A stretch of 64,000 nucleotides of DNA from Dryococelus australis (GCA_029891345.1 CM057009.1:301979466-302043465), one strand, 5' to 3'. Counted from the first letter of the stretch, positions 22,871 to 33,959 are shown. Program-made: numbers and translations. Notes: a model not told the origin generated them from the sequence alone.

Positions 22871-23560
22871 TTTCGTGTCTAGAATCTTAAGCCTTGCTAT
22901 GGATCGACGTACCCACTGAGTAGAACATGTGACCGATATATCTACAAGAGTTTATTTACTACACGACTCGCGTCATATGGCACCTTGAAATGTTTCTACC
23001 ATAAAAAATTAGACATTGAAAAGGCCTGTCAATGATTATTGCGATACTGTGTATGATTTAACTGTTCAGTTAGCTAGGAGAATACCGCGAATTCTAAATG
23101 CTTGAGTACCATTATTCTTTAGTATAAATTTACGGGACAACGTAAGTTACTTCTATCCCGAAAATTATTCTCCTCACTGGCACACCGGCCTTACCCTGTG
23201 ATCGTTTCATGTGTTTGTTTGCATATCATGCATCAAGAAAGTGAACCTCTATAAATGTATACAAACACGAATATTAATTTATATTTTAAAGATGAAATGA
23301 TGTTAGAATGGTTTACGTTGACTACAAGTCAAGAGTACTGCGTCATTTAAGCCTACTTGCCAGTGTAATAAAAAAGGCTATGAAATCACTTTACTGCCAG
23401 TGTGCCTGTGTGCATGTGTGTGACTGTCTGTTGTGTCTCCTCGCCCCCGCCCCCCTTTCCCTAATTCCAATTTTTGATAGTCTCAGAAGGGTTTCACAAA
23501 ACCCAATACACATACATAACTAAGTAAGGACAAATGACTTTTATAGTTTTCGGCCATGCC
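22871..23560. other. Decayed LINE tail, then unassigned DNA
   Basis: To about 23100 short pieces read like a LINE C-terminus (RIYKSLFTTRLASYG), but weakly. From 23100 to 23560 no feature is recognised. Confidence 0.3.
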
Positions 23561-24128
23561 GGGCACTTACTTTCAAAATGGTGGCCATTTTAAAATTTCG
23601 ATTAATACATATCTCTGAAACCATTAACCCGATTTAAACAATTTTATCCTGTCATCCCAAAATGTAAACTTTCAATTTATATGTGAATATTGCTGTTGGT
23701 CCGCCATTTTGGAAGATAGAAGCACATGAATATATAAAGCTTTTACGTTATATCTAGAAAACTATTCAACCAATTTTCTCCAAATTTAGAAAGTATGTAG
23801 TACTATGATAGGGCAGGAAAATGTAAATGATTGAACTAAATTAGGCACTTATTTTCAAAATGGCGGCTATACAAATATTTTAGATATATTTCCTACAACT
23901 GTTATACAGTTTGACTGATTTCTACCAAAGCATCAAATAAACCTAAAAGAATGCATTTTATCTGTCATTTTGTAAGGGAGCACTAAATGAATTAATAAAA
24001 TGTTTGTGTAATATATCGTAAAACAATCTGCAGATTACTATTATATTTGGCAAACAATTTGTACTGTGGCAGTTGGCATCTACAAATATGTTCAAAGCAT
24101 GTCAAAAACTGATTTTCAAAATTACTTT
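23560..24128 (+). repeat. Repeat family U, block 2 (first part)
   Basis: GCACTTACTTTCAAAATGG at 23563 and GCACTTATTTTCAAAATGG at 23845 are 282 bp apart. GCCATTTTGGAAGATAG near 23703 and GTCATTTTGTAAGGGAG near 23963 are 260 bp apart. Both match the period and landmarks of block 1 at 14400-15345. The array is interrupted at about 24130 by a MITE and resumes near 24540. Confidence 0.6.
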
Positions 24129-24129
24129 T

Positions 24130-24518
24130 GAAATGCCTGGTTAAGATCTACTTGTACGCACATTGTGTATTCTTCCACCTTATGTGAAATTAACATTGCC
24201 ATGGGCATCATAACTTTATCCATATCTCGGCCCAGCGAAATCGCGAAATTATAAGAAATGTAATCATTTTACAAACATGTTCATTTTTACACTTTAATGC
24301 ATAAAAAGATCAGAAAGTGAAACTAATAGAATAATTATCACAAATGGTCATCTAACACTTTTTATTCGACCTTAAAATATGTAACTACTTTCCATCCATC
24401 GTTACCCACTTTACTGTGCGCATGTCTCTCAGATCGCCCGTTACAATATATGCATGCAGGAGCAGTGATTTTTTCTAAGGTTGATTTCAAAAGTGCTCAC
24501 TTTATCGTGCACAGCCTT
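24130..24518 (+). mobile_element. TA-flanked MITE, copy D (left end eroded)
   Basis: The right end AAGTGCTCACTTTATCGTGC followed by ACAGCCTT and TA at 24519-24520 matches the family terminal repeat. The interior (TTATGTGAAATTAACATTGC) is nearly the same as that of copy C at 46596-46956. The left terminal repeat is not clearly preserved. It is inserted within a U repeat array. Confidence 0.6.
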
Positions 24519-24539
24519 TACTCAGAGCCTCTTTTGACC

Positions 24540-25260
24540 TCCAAATTTTTTTAATCCGGGAAACAATTGACCGATTCCTTCCAAATATGGCATACTAGTA
24601 GTTCTATGGTAGGTGATGTTAAATTAAATTTTTTTATGTATTTCAGAAAATTATTTTCAAAAGGGCTTCCATATTGCTGTTTTAGTTTTGTATGTTATAT
24701 CACTCGAAACCAAGTAACTAATTCCAATGAAACTTTGTATGCTGGGTATATATTACATGCCATCAAATGTGTCGAGACTAAATATCTTTGGTCAGTAATT
24801 TTGTAAAATAGTATGACATTGCAAAACAAAATTATGTGATATCTCCGAAAAACTACCGGGTTCTACAAAATTTTCCACATAAGTAGCATTATTGCAGATC
24901 ATGTAAATTGATAAACTTCGAAAATGTCAGACTGATATATTTTCAAATGGCTGACATGTAAAACTTTTAAATCAATTTTTTTTATCTAAGAAACTTAAAA
25001 AAAAAATTTCAACTTAACTTGGTGTGCTGAAAGTATCCATTCATCAAAATTGTCAATGCAAAGCTTCATTTCTTCGCCATTCTGTAAGATAGCCCTACAT
25101 GAAATAATACAATTTTTATGTGGTATATCGAGAAATAATTACCCGATTTCCATAAAATCTGGCGAAGTAATTTAAGGGTAGTACGCCATATTAATTTATG
25201 TCGTTTAAGTTCGTTTTTTATTTTCCGAATAGCACCAAAATTGTACATTTATCTTAGTGT
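24540..25260 (+). repeat. Repeat family U, block 2 (second part)
   Basis: The array resumes with GTAATTTTGTAAAATAG near 24795 and GCCATTCTGTAAGATAG near 25077, about 280 bp apart, and with ATTATTTTCAAAAGGGC near 24650. Phrases of the AACTACCGGG or ACCCGATTTCC type lie in each unit. Non-coding. Confidence 0.55.
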
Positions 25261-25707
25261 GTTATTTCTACAAAACTAAGTAAAATATTTACATTTAACT
25301 TCGTTTATCTATACAATCATGGAATGTTATCTATAAAACTAAATAAAATAGGAGTGTCTGTCTGTGATTTTCGAATTTTCCACTTTTAATTATTTTTTCA
25401 TGTAGTATAATTGATTACTAAACAATATCTAATGTTAATTTTTTTGTATGTCTACGTGTCTGTCTGTCTGACCGGATTTAATTGAAAAACAACTTAACGT
25501 ATTAACATCAAATTTACACACTCTATAGATAATAATCCCAGGACATCTAGATATCTCAAACGGGTCCGAAAATTTGATGATCAGCGATGTACATAGGTAC
25601 TGGATTAAGTTTTTCTTAGAATTACTGCATAAAAAAAGCATTGTTAAAAAAATTCTGTCATTTCTCCTTTCTTTTTTGTCTATGGGCTGTCGTACTTTCT
25701 TTCCCAA
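25261..25707. other. AT-rich DNA with an insect-type repeat module
   Basis: A TGTCTGTCTGTCTGACCGG run near 25458, followed by AAACAACTTAACGTATTAACA, resembles the module at 13756-14000. The remaining bases are unassigned and lead directly into the satellite. Confidence 0.35.
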
Positions 25708-26771
25708 GAGCCGTAGTGGCCCAGTGGCTAGAGCGATTCCAAGTGGAGCAGTAGTGGCTTAGTGGATAGAGCTATTCAAAGTGGAGCCGTAGTGGCCCAG
25801 TGGCTAGAGCTATTCCAAGTGGAGCAGTAGTGGCTCAGTGGATAGAGCTATTCAAACTGGAGCCGTAGTGGCCCAGTGGCTAGAGCTATTCCAAGTGGAG
25901 CAGAAGTGGCTTAGTGGATAGAGCTATTCAAACTGGAGCCGTATTGGCCCAGTGGCTAGAGCTATTCCAAGTGGAGCAGTAGTGGCTTAGTGGATAGAGC
26001 TATTCAAAGTGGAGCCGTAGTGGCCCAGTGGCTAGAGCTATTCCAAGTGGAGCAGTAGTGGCTTAGTGGATAGAGCTATTCAAACTGGAGCCGTAGTGGC
26101 CCAGTGGCTAGAGCTATTCCAAGTGGAGCAGAAGTGGCTTAGTGGATAGAGCTATTCAAACTGGAGCCGTATTGGCCCAGTGGCTAGAGCTATTCCAAGT
26201 GGAGCAGTAGTGGCTTAGTGGATAGAGCTATTCAAAGTGGAGCCGTAGTGGCCCAGTGGCTAGAGCTATTCCAAGTGGAGCAGTAGTGGCTTAGTGGATA
26301 GAGCTATTCAAACTGGAGCCGTAGTGGCCCAGTGGCTAGAGCTATTCCAAGTGGAGCAGAAGTGGCTTAGTGGATAGAGCTATTCAAACTGGAGCCGTAT
26401 TGGCCCAGTGGCTAGAGCTATTCCAAGTGGAGCAGTAGTGGCTTAGTGGATAGAGCTATTCAAAGTGGAGCCGTAGTGGCCCAGTGGCACGAGCTATTCC
26501 AAGTGGAGCAGTAGTGGCTTAGTGGATAGAGCTATTCAAAGTGTAGCCGTAGTGGCCCAGTGGCTAGAGCTATTCCAAGTGGAGCAGTAGTGGCTTAGTG
26601 GATATAGCTATTCAAAGTGGAGACGTATTGGCCCAGTGGCTAGAGCTATTCCAAGTGGAGCAGTAGTGGCTTAGTGGATAGAGCTATTCAAAGTGGGGCC
26701 GCAGTGAACCAGTGGCTAGAGCTATTCTAAGTGGGGCCTTATTAGCTCAGTGGATAGAGCGATTCAAATAC
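25708..26771 (+). repeat. A-box satellite: 28 phased 38-bp monomers, 228-bp higher-order unit
   Basis: Fourteen 76-bp dimers follow one another from 25708 without a single insertion or deletion. Each dimer is an A monomer (GTAGTGGCCCAGTGGCTAGA) plus a B monomer (GTAGTGGCTTAGTGGATAGA). Both contain TGGCnnAGTGGnTAGAGC, a close match to the tRNA A box. Dimers 2-10 (25784-26467) fall into three copies of a three-dimer, 228-bp higher-order unit, marked by the variants CAGAAGTGGC, CGTATTGGCC and CAAACTGG. No B box is present in the array. The last monomer (26734-26771) is the most tRNA-like (TTAGCTCAGTGGATAGAGCG). Probable origin: amplification of a SINE or tRNA 5' half. Confidence 0.95.
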
Positions 26772-26799
26772 CTAAATGTCATGTGAACGAAGTAGCACT

Positions 26800-27000
26800 A
26801 GTCAGCTAGTGATAAATAAAACTTTTTGTTCTCTATTTGCAAAGATCGTCACATGAATAACGGAGGTTTTATGACATATATCGAAAACCAATGAACCGAT
26901 TCATACAAAAATTTCACGAATTTTTGCTACAGTTGAGTATGTAAATTAAGAGTGGTACATAGTCTCGTCGGGAGTGAGAAACACACAGTAGTTTTGTAAT
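26800..27000 (+). repeat. U-type repeat remnant
   Basis: GACATATATCGAAAACCAAT, AACCGATTCATACAAAAATT and similar phrases match the interior of family U units. A single worn unit flanks the satellite on its right. Confidence 0.4.
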
Positions 27001-27337
27001 AATGGTTATTTTGGAACTTTAAAAGGTATTGCAATGAATTTTTTTTTCCACATAAGTAAAATATTTAATTGTTCGAGCTGTGGTTATACTTAGCCATTCT
27101 ATAGATGTTAAATATATATTTTGGTAATTATGAAATTGCGTAACTTTGCTCATGATTTTTAGTCAATTGGAAAATAAATACTTTAAACAAAAATTATAGT
27201 GATATCAGCTATATTTTTCTAAAAAAAAATCATGCGGAAATAAAGGCATTATCATGGCATTTGATTTTAGCACTTTTATTTAAAACTGCAGGTATGTTTG
27301 GGAAATTCTAAGACCCGTGTCGTGCTGCTCTCTGCTA

Positions 27338-27573
27338 TAGGCTGTTCACGGTAAAGTAAGCACTTTTTAAGGCCTTGCAAAAATTTTCCTTTTAGTCAGT
27401 TTCCATCTTTCGGCCACTTTTTAATACAACCACTGTCATGTGATTAATAAACACAACGTATATATTCCACTCCTATCAAAAGTTAACGTCTGAAGATTTA
27501 ATGAAATATATTAATTAAAGTTTGAAGCCTGTTGGAAGTGCCTTAAAAAGTTTTGACTACCGTGAACAGCCTA
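27338..27573 (+). mobile_element. TA-flanked MITE, copy A (236 bp, both ends present)
   Basis: The left end TAGGCTGTTCACGGTAAAGT and right end CTACCGTGAACAGCCTA form a terminal inverted repeat of about 35 bp. TA lies on both sides (27336-27337 and 27574-27575), as for Tc1/mariner-type elements. The interior matches copy B read in reverse complement. No coding capacity. Confidence 0.85.
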
Positions 27574-27985
27574 TAGCTAGGAGATTCCCTCATTTCGTCC
27601 GTAGTGTGAAACGGTAAAGAGGGTGAGTCGAATGGTAGTGATCATGAGGAATTACAGGGGTGGGGGGTAATTGTATGCTCTCAAGGACAGGAGTGTCCCG
27701 TTAGGGGGGAGCCGAGGAACCAGGCTTGGGCTAAAGGGTTATAACGAGAGATCGCTCGCGCAGTTGTTCACCGTACTGGCTGGAGTGTTGCCATGTTTCA
27801 CTCCGCTGCATTCCTTGCCTTCTAAGAACTAATATTTAGGGACACATTTTTGTGCCGCAATTGATTAAACTACTGAACATAGAAATGTTTTCCGCTAGTC
27901 CCGGTGAATTTATTGATGCGTAGTTTGATGTATGAAGGAAGAATATTTTACACACACATATACGAATGTTGTGTTTTCCAAGTCG
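27574..27985. other. Spacer, nothing assigned
   Basis: Moderately GC-rich to about 27830 (GAGAGATCGCTCGCGCAG near 27750) and then AT-rich. No recognisable gene. Confidence 0.3.
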
Positions 27986-27989
27986 AACG

Positions 27990-28240
27990 TGGGTCCGTGG
28001 TTGACACAGTGACTAGGGCTCTCATCTCTGTAAGGCGATATCGGTTCAACTCTCGATATGGTTACTATCAAATTTTGGCATGTAAAAATAGTGTTTGAAT
28101 ATGCTTGTGTTGGATGGATTTACTCGGGAGTGTCTCGTATTCCTTGGCATTGCATCACAGCATTTGTCCACATCCTTCTCAATTTCATCCTCCCTGGCCC
28201 TCACACAAGTTTATTGATGCCACCCAAAAACTCGTATCTC
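27990..28240 (+). mobile_element. tRNA-derived SINE, copy 2
   Basis: The tRNA-like head has an A-box-like GACACAGTGACTAGGGCTC and a B-box-like CGGTTCAACTC near 28043. The body has TTTACTCGGGAGTGTCTCGT and CATTGCATCACAGCATTTGT, followed by a CTGGCCCTCACACAAG-type tail, corresponding to the body of SINE copies 1 and 3. It is more diverged than copy 1. Two short open frames through it are not genes. Confidence 0.65.
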
Positions 28241-28320
28241 TCAAATTAAACACGGAACTGGCTTAGCCGGCTACCTTGTCAAGTACCTATACAAACTTCT
28301 TAGTTGCAATAGAAGAGCTA

Positions 28321-28558
28321 TAGACTGTTCACGATAAAGTGAGCACTTTTTAAAGCCCTTCCAACAGTCATTAACAGCTAGTAAATATATCTTATTGCAG
28401 CCTCAGGCATTAAATTTTGATGGTGGTGAAATATATACACTGTGTTTATTGGTCACATTACAATGTTTATATTAAAAAGCAGCAGTAAGATGGAAATGGG
28501 ATGAAAGGAAAAATTTATAAGGGCCTTAAAAAGTGCTCACTTAACCGTGAACAGCCTA
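28321..28558 (-). mobile_element. TA-flanked MITE, copy B (238 bp, both ends present)
   Basis: Ends TAGACTGTTCACGATAAAGT and TTAACCGTGAACAGCCTA are inverted repeats, with TA at 28319-28320 and 28559-28560. The interior aligns with copy A in the opposite orientation, at roughly three quarters identity by eye. Confidence 0.85.
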
Positions 28559-29930
28559 TAAAACGATATACGTGCTAACAACAATATAATAACTACAAAG
28601 TGTATGCAAGTATACGAAAGTTTATCAAACTCTACTACCAAGTGTGCCTAATTTATATTTATTTTCATTTTTAAATTATTTTTTTAAATAGCTATATGGA
28701 GATACAGCTGCGGAATCTTTGTTCGATTGCCATTCCTAAATATGGAAATACGTAGGAAAGTGAGTGTTACCCTGTGAATCATATGACTACAGTAAAGGAG
28801 GTTTGTCTAGTTAGTTACTTTTCAGTTCCAGGCAGAGTTTACATTTTTTAAAAATATATGATCGTAAGACGTTCCATCTATTTAGCAAATATGTGTCTCG
28901 GCTACTGATTGATCCTAGTATTATTCTTGCTGCTCATGTTGTAAGTACGTCTGAAAATAGCTTGCCTCATTTATATTACTTTTGCACAACAAAATATAAA
29001 TGTTAAAAAGAATCAACATATTCTAGTGCAAGTGCGCTTTGCTAAAAACAAATGATGGATTTGTTGGAATGTTTATTCTCGTGCTATATATATTTTCCGC
29101 CGATGTTGATCAAGACAAGCATGCATTAGAATTGCTGGAATGTCAACAATACAAAATCGTTAGCATATCGTGTAGGCCATATATCATACATGAAATTAAA
29201 GCATGTGTTTTACGTCCTACATAAAATTTATTTTGTCAGTGGTTAGTGCAAGAGAGAATGCAGCAAAAAAATTAATTTTAAATTTATATCTAATGTTATA
29301 ATAAAATATTATGTATGAAAAAATATCAGTCGTAAACCAATAAAACAAGTTTATCGTTATAAAGCATGAAAACATAAATACTATAAAATGAAATTTGTTT
29401 ACGGTTCGTAAAATGTGTCGGTGTAGCCACAACTAATATGAGAGGAATGAAGCATCAATATCTAAAAGACCATGACTTTAATTTTAAAAGGATTTTTATA
29501 ATGTTATTGAAAGTTAATGTATCACATAAAATTTAATCTTCTTTTAATTGCGAAACATTGCTTAAAAAAGCTATATAAGGAGGGTTGTGAAAATTTGTTT
29601 AACTAAATAAGTTAACATTATTATGTAGTTTAAGTGTGGATAAAACTAGGCATAATGAATGTCCACAATTATATTTATATTATGCACAATCTTACAGTAC
29701 CAAACGCAAAAGACTTCGAAATTGTCATATTTTATGCGGAAACTACTCTGAATAAATTTTATTTTCGTAGTAATAACAAACACACCCAATTTTACTACGA
29801 ACGAAATGTTTGACTTCGATGTTTAATCGACAAAAGGTTTCATAACAGAGTCATCATGATAGTATAGCTGGACAACTAGTTTGACCAAGTTAAACGTAAC
29901 TCTCACCTAAACAAATATTTCCATTTAGAC
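28559..29930. other. AT-rich intergenic DNA
   Basis: No coding region, RNA gene or repeat with a recognisable partner in this window. Confidence 0.3.
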
Positions 29931-29934
29931 GTGT

Positions 29935-30290
29935 TAATATACGGTTTAACCGCAAAAAAAATTGATACAAAATGTTTTCTAACGGATTTTGACTGCAAAA
30001 GATGTATTACACGACATACTAAAAGTCTAGTTTACTCGCAGCGTTAGAAAGGGGTAATTGCCAATATGGCACCCAAAGTGACTGACGAAAGGTTGAAAAT
30101 AGATATGTGAAACACAATTTAGTATAGAAAGGTGGTTTTGGTGTCAAAACTTATGTTTTAAGTCCCAAGATGTTCAATGAAATCTAATAAATTACTCTGA
30201 ATTTATTATTAAATAAGAATTAAATTAAATTAGAATTATTCACAGTCTATTATTGACAAGTTATGGACGTTTAAGTTGCCAAAATCTTAA
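29935..30290 (+). repeat. Left terminal inverted repeat of the 3.4-kb element
   Basis: Inverted partner of 32955-33335. The best-matching part is 29945-30195. The outer limit is set where similarity fades and may be off by tens of bases. Confidence 0.6.
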
Positions 30291-30637
30291 GTGCAAAAAA
30301 AGTTAAAACCATTTTCTGTAAATATAAACAGTAAATTATGGTTTTAAAATTATTAAGAAACCATATTACACCCAATAGACTAATCATATCTTTTCACATA
30401 AATTACTTACTACTCAAAATTGCTTAATACATCTGGGTGGTTTTTTGTGAAGTCGAGTCATTTATTGAACATAGAAGTGTGAAGATTTCAAATAATTATA
30501 ATGCCCTGCTGCACCGAATATTGGAAGGCAGTCAGAAACAGCATCAACCAGAACCTGTTCGATTTGCCATTATTAATGACCTGGCAACTGCAACCATCCT
30601 TTGATAATTTAACCATAATTTACTTGTCTTAGACCTA

Positions 30638-32837
30638 CCACACAGTTCCATCTTCCTTTTCCCTAATTTTTTTAATTTTACTGAGTGTTCTTGATTTTAA
30701 TAATGTTTCTAACGTCACCTCGACATTCAGTAGTGCACTATACTCCTCACATGTTCCAACCATTGTTGCACAATCTGGTTCTTCATTCGTCATCTCGGAC
30801 ACCATTGTACGATTTAGACAGTTTTCTACAAGAAGATGGCCACGAAATGTTCTCTGAACCGATTTCCCGGTCATCATACGAGCTACTGCATTCTCGCCAT
30901 AGACTACTCCTGGAATGTCAATAAGTCCTGTGCCTGCCATAAGTGAATCAACTGCTCCCAGCAAATTCATGAACATGTGGAAGCTCCCTAGGAGCAGGGC
31001 AATGGATTTCAGATGGCTGTCTAATGGAAAATCGGTGTATATCTCTACGGCCTTCAAGTCCAGAGGCTGATCGAATTTGACTATATGATCAAGGTGGTGC
31101 TTGGTCGCAAGCCTACAAAGGAACTCCAATGTTGAAAGAATGCAAGTCTTGTCCCCGGAATACATGCCTATCATTGGTAGATACCTGATTGAAGACTGAC
31201 TTGGGTGTTCGTTTCCCTGATGAATAATGTGCATCATCCCGTACCGACCTGGCAGTGCATTTCTGAGACTGAATGATAATTCTCACAATATATCCACTTT
31301 CTTTTCACATTCTGGAAGACTCGGAAGTACTGGGAATTTTACATCTTGATGGAAATTTTTTGTTGAAATATGATCTACTATCGGAACTTTTGAAATCTCC
31401 ACAATGTTAATATCCATAGTTTTGTGCCTAGGGAAACTGTAAACTGTCTTCTGCCCTGGAGTCAATACAGCTATCATACCCATTCAGTGAAAAGTTCCTT
31501 GCCGATTGATTGTAATAATGTTGTGAAAAACATTGTCTGCTGCAAATAGCACTGCTGTGTTCCTTACATTAATATCGCTTCCAAGTATGTTTGAAGTAGC
31601 AAAAATAGAAGCATTTTTTTCAAACCTGTGCATTTCACTAAATGAAGAGCAGAACCCCATCTTACACAAGGTGTCTACAAGAAACCTCGACCTATATAAG
31701 TGACGCATTTGAACTGGAAGATACATTTGCAATAGTGCAATGACAGCTCTTGGACGAACTGCTTGAATTATTGCCTAACCTAAGCTGGCCACTTTCTGCT
31801 GAGTATCTTTCCCCACAAACATTGTGTTTAACAGAATACGAAGGTATTCGGGAATGTAATCAATAGCTGGATAGAGACCGACAGTCTCTGTTGTGGGATA
31901 ATGTTCTTTCACTGATGGCATATTTGTTTCAATGTTACTTTTAATGAGCCTTGCTACTTCCTCAATTATTGTTCTCTTCTGTGACTCATTTTCTCCTTAT
32001 TTTAAAGTGTTGAAATATGTCCTGAGAATGTGTGCAGTTTTCTCTCTCATTGTAACTATATCATGTAAACTATCTCCATCTGCAATGTGTATAGAAGTCC
32101 CATATGGTTCCCTCAGATGTTTTTCTAGGTACTGATTACCATAGAGTAAGGAATTAATATTGTCTAGCAAATACTCCATTTTGCTCTTCAGGTCAAACGC
32201 TGTAAGCTGTTCTTCATCATTTGCTTCTAGGTAAGCACACATTTTTGAAAATGCTTGTTCTTTATCTTCATTCTCAGGCCTTCCCGATTTCCTTCGCTTT
32301 ATCTCAGGGTTACTTCGAAATAGCTGGGGTTTATTACGGCCACAACGAAAATGTCTGCTACAAGTGTGATGGTACACGCAGTTAGCAGCATGAAGATCAC
32401 CATTAAAGTATTCGATTCTACCTTTTACTTTGAATGACCATTCATCACGACGACTATCACAACATTGCAAAATTGTGTTTGTAAATATATCAGTTTTTAC
32501 AGAACTATATCCTGCACTACTCACTTCCAGAACCCTTTTGCCGCAACAAAAGCAGTCAGTTTTGCCATTGAATGTAACTTCAGACACTCTAGTACGCCTT
32601 TGAGTATTACCAGATTCTCCCAGATGTTTCCTCTTCAAATGAAGTTCTATTTCTGTTTTATTGTACACTTTGCGGCAGTTTGTATGCACTTTACTGCCAG
32701 TACTCACAGTAATAGTGTCACCTCTCTGCGAACTTGCTGCATTTATTCCATCTGCATTAAACATGAACTACATCATACCCAACACCCACTTGGATATGAC
32801 AAATTAGACAAGATTCATCAGCACTGAATGCACTCAT
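30638..32837 (-). pseudogene. Decayed gene of a widespread uncharacterised family (CxxC N-terminus, DNxxHN and PxW-type C-terminus)
   Basis: The likely start codon is at 32837-32835 (MSAFSADESCLICHIQVG), placing a CxxC pair at the N-terminus, followed by VHTNCRKVY and a second cluster with CFCCGKRV. The middle part includes RSRFLVDTLCKMGFCSSFSE and ADNVFHNIITINRQGTFHWM (32 kb down to about 31480). The C-terminal part includes GMMHIIHQGNEHPSQSSIR, VKFDQPLDLKAVEIYTDF, LLGSFHMFMNLLGAVDSLM and MTGKSVQRTFRGHLLVENC. I recognise these blocks as a family scattered through fish, cnidarians, spiders and insects, with no function known to me. About four breaks interrupt it. The zinc-binding N-terminus plus TIRs suggest a transposase, but no DDE triad could be assigned by eye. 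Confidence 0.65.
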
Positions 32838-32954
32838 TTTTAACCTGGTACAGACAATATAAATAACGTAAATAGAAACCCTATTGACTACATTATTATC
32901 ATATGTATTATTAGCAACTTTACAAAATAATCAAACATGCAAATAGCCAGCAAA

Positions 32955-33335
32955 CAGGTACATGCCCGATTAATAATAGCCCATTCCAAATGATTAAAAT
33001 TTCATCTAGAACCCAATATTGAAATGGTGGCTGTGAATTCTAAACTGAGGGTATTTAACTTGATTTCATTGAATTTATTGGGTCCATAAACTTGGGGTTA
33101 GACACCAAAATTACCTTCCAAGGTTGAATAGCTTTGAGATACAACACTTTTCATCTCATGATAGGCTCCTTGGATGCCATCTTAAAAAAAAAAAAATCTC
33201 AAGGTCACAGAAAATTAGACTTTTACTTCATCTTTGAACTTAGCCCTAGGAGCCAAAATCAGTTTAGAAATTTTTGTATAAATTTTTTTGGGGGTTCGGC
33301 TATTATTTGTCGTATATTGACCCGTCTAATTATGA
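32955..33335 (+). repeat. Right terminal inverted repeat of the 3.4-kb element
   Basis: Inverted partner of 29935-30290. Its inner end lies only about 120 bp upstream of the likely start codon of the gene, so the promoter would sit within or beside this arm. It has an A run at 33184-33197 missing from the left arm. Confidence 0.6.
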
Positions 33336-33340
33336 TTTTG

Positions 33341-33899
33341 AAAGTACTGATGCATATTAGTGTCGAAGAATCATGAGAAGATAACTGCCGTGTTTGTCTT
33401 AGGTTTACTTATAAATTATGGCAATTTCCTTTCACAACGCAAACAACCAATAAATATACCAGAAATTATCTTATCTGGAAAATCTTCTAACATTGCATTA
33501 ATTTCGCTAAGAACTTAAAAGTCTTGAATATACTAAGAATCTTTTAATTATTTGCTTTATGTGCGCTCATCATTACACTAGTCACTATGCAAAAAAAATC
33601 TCAGTGAAATTAAATCGTTGATTTATGTGAGTCATGATAATACAAAAGGATATTTTTCAAAGTGCTAAATAATGAGGTAAAGAAATAACAAATTAATTTT
33701 CATGCAGTTACTTGACCTCTCCTTGTCGTTTAACCTTTCTTCATTTATGTGTGCTATTTACCATTTCATTGACTAATACGGCATAGGTTTGAACACAACC
33801 TCTATGCAGGTGCTGCCATTAGCAGTAGTCAGAAAAAGGTCATTCTGACTCAACAGGCGCCAGGCTGTAAACTGGCGGACTGGCTCCAGCGAATTAAGG
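33341..33899. other. AT-rich spacer
   Basis: No recognisable feature between the TIR element and the Polinton-type fossil. Confidence 0.3.
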
Positions 33900-33959
33900 T
33901 CCTTTAACAAAAATATTCCGGGGTGTTTCTCTTGTCACATGGAAAAATCTAGAATGTTT

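Larger units (their letters stand above)
29930..33340 (-). mobile_element. 3.4-kb TIR element carrying one gene of unnamed family
   Basis: The segments 29935-30290 and 32955-33335 are inverted repeats of each other and enclose a single decayed minus-strand gene (30638-32837). Landmarks: the left arm read in reverse has TTTGACACCAAAACCACCTT at 30148-30129, and the right arm has TTAGACACCAAAATTACCTT at 33098-33117. Further matches run outward (AAACTAGACTTTTA versus AAATTAGACTTTTA, CGTATATTAACACGTCTAA versus CGTATATTGACCCGTCTAA) and inward (CTATTATTGAC versus CTATTATTAATC). Target duplications and exact ends could not be fixed. The arms differ at perhaps a third of positions, so it is old. Known Kolobok, hAT, Tc1 and Harbinger hallmarks are not seen. 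Confidence 0.7.

Noticed and set aside
25708-26771. CRISPR-like array
   Set aside because: The units are contiguous with no unique spacers, and the context is eukaryotic; it is a satellite.
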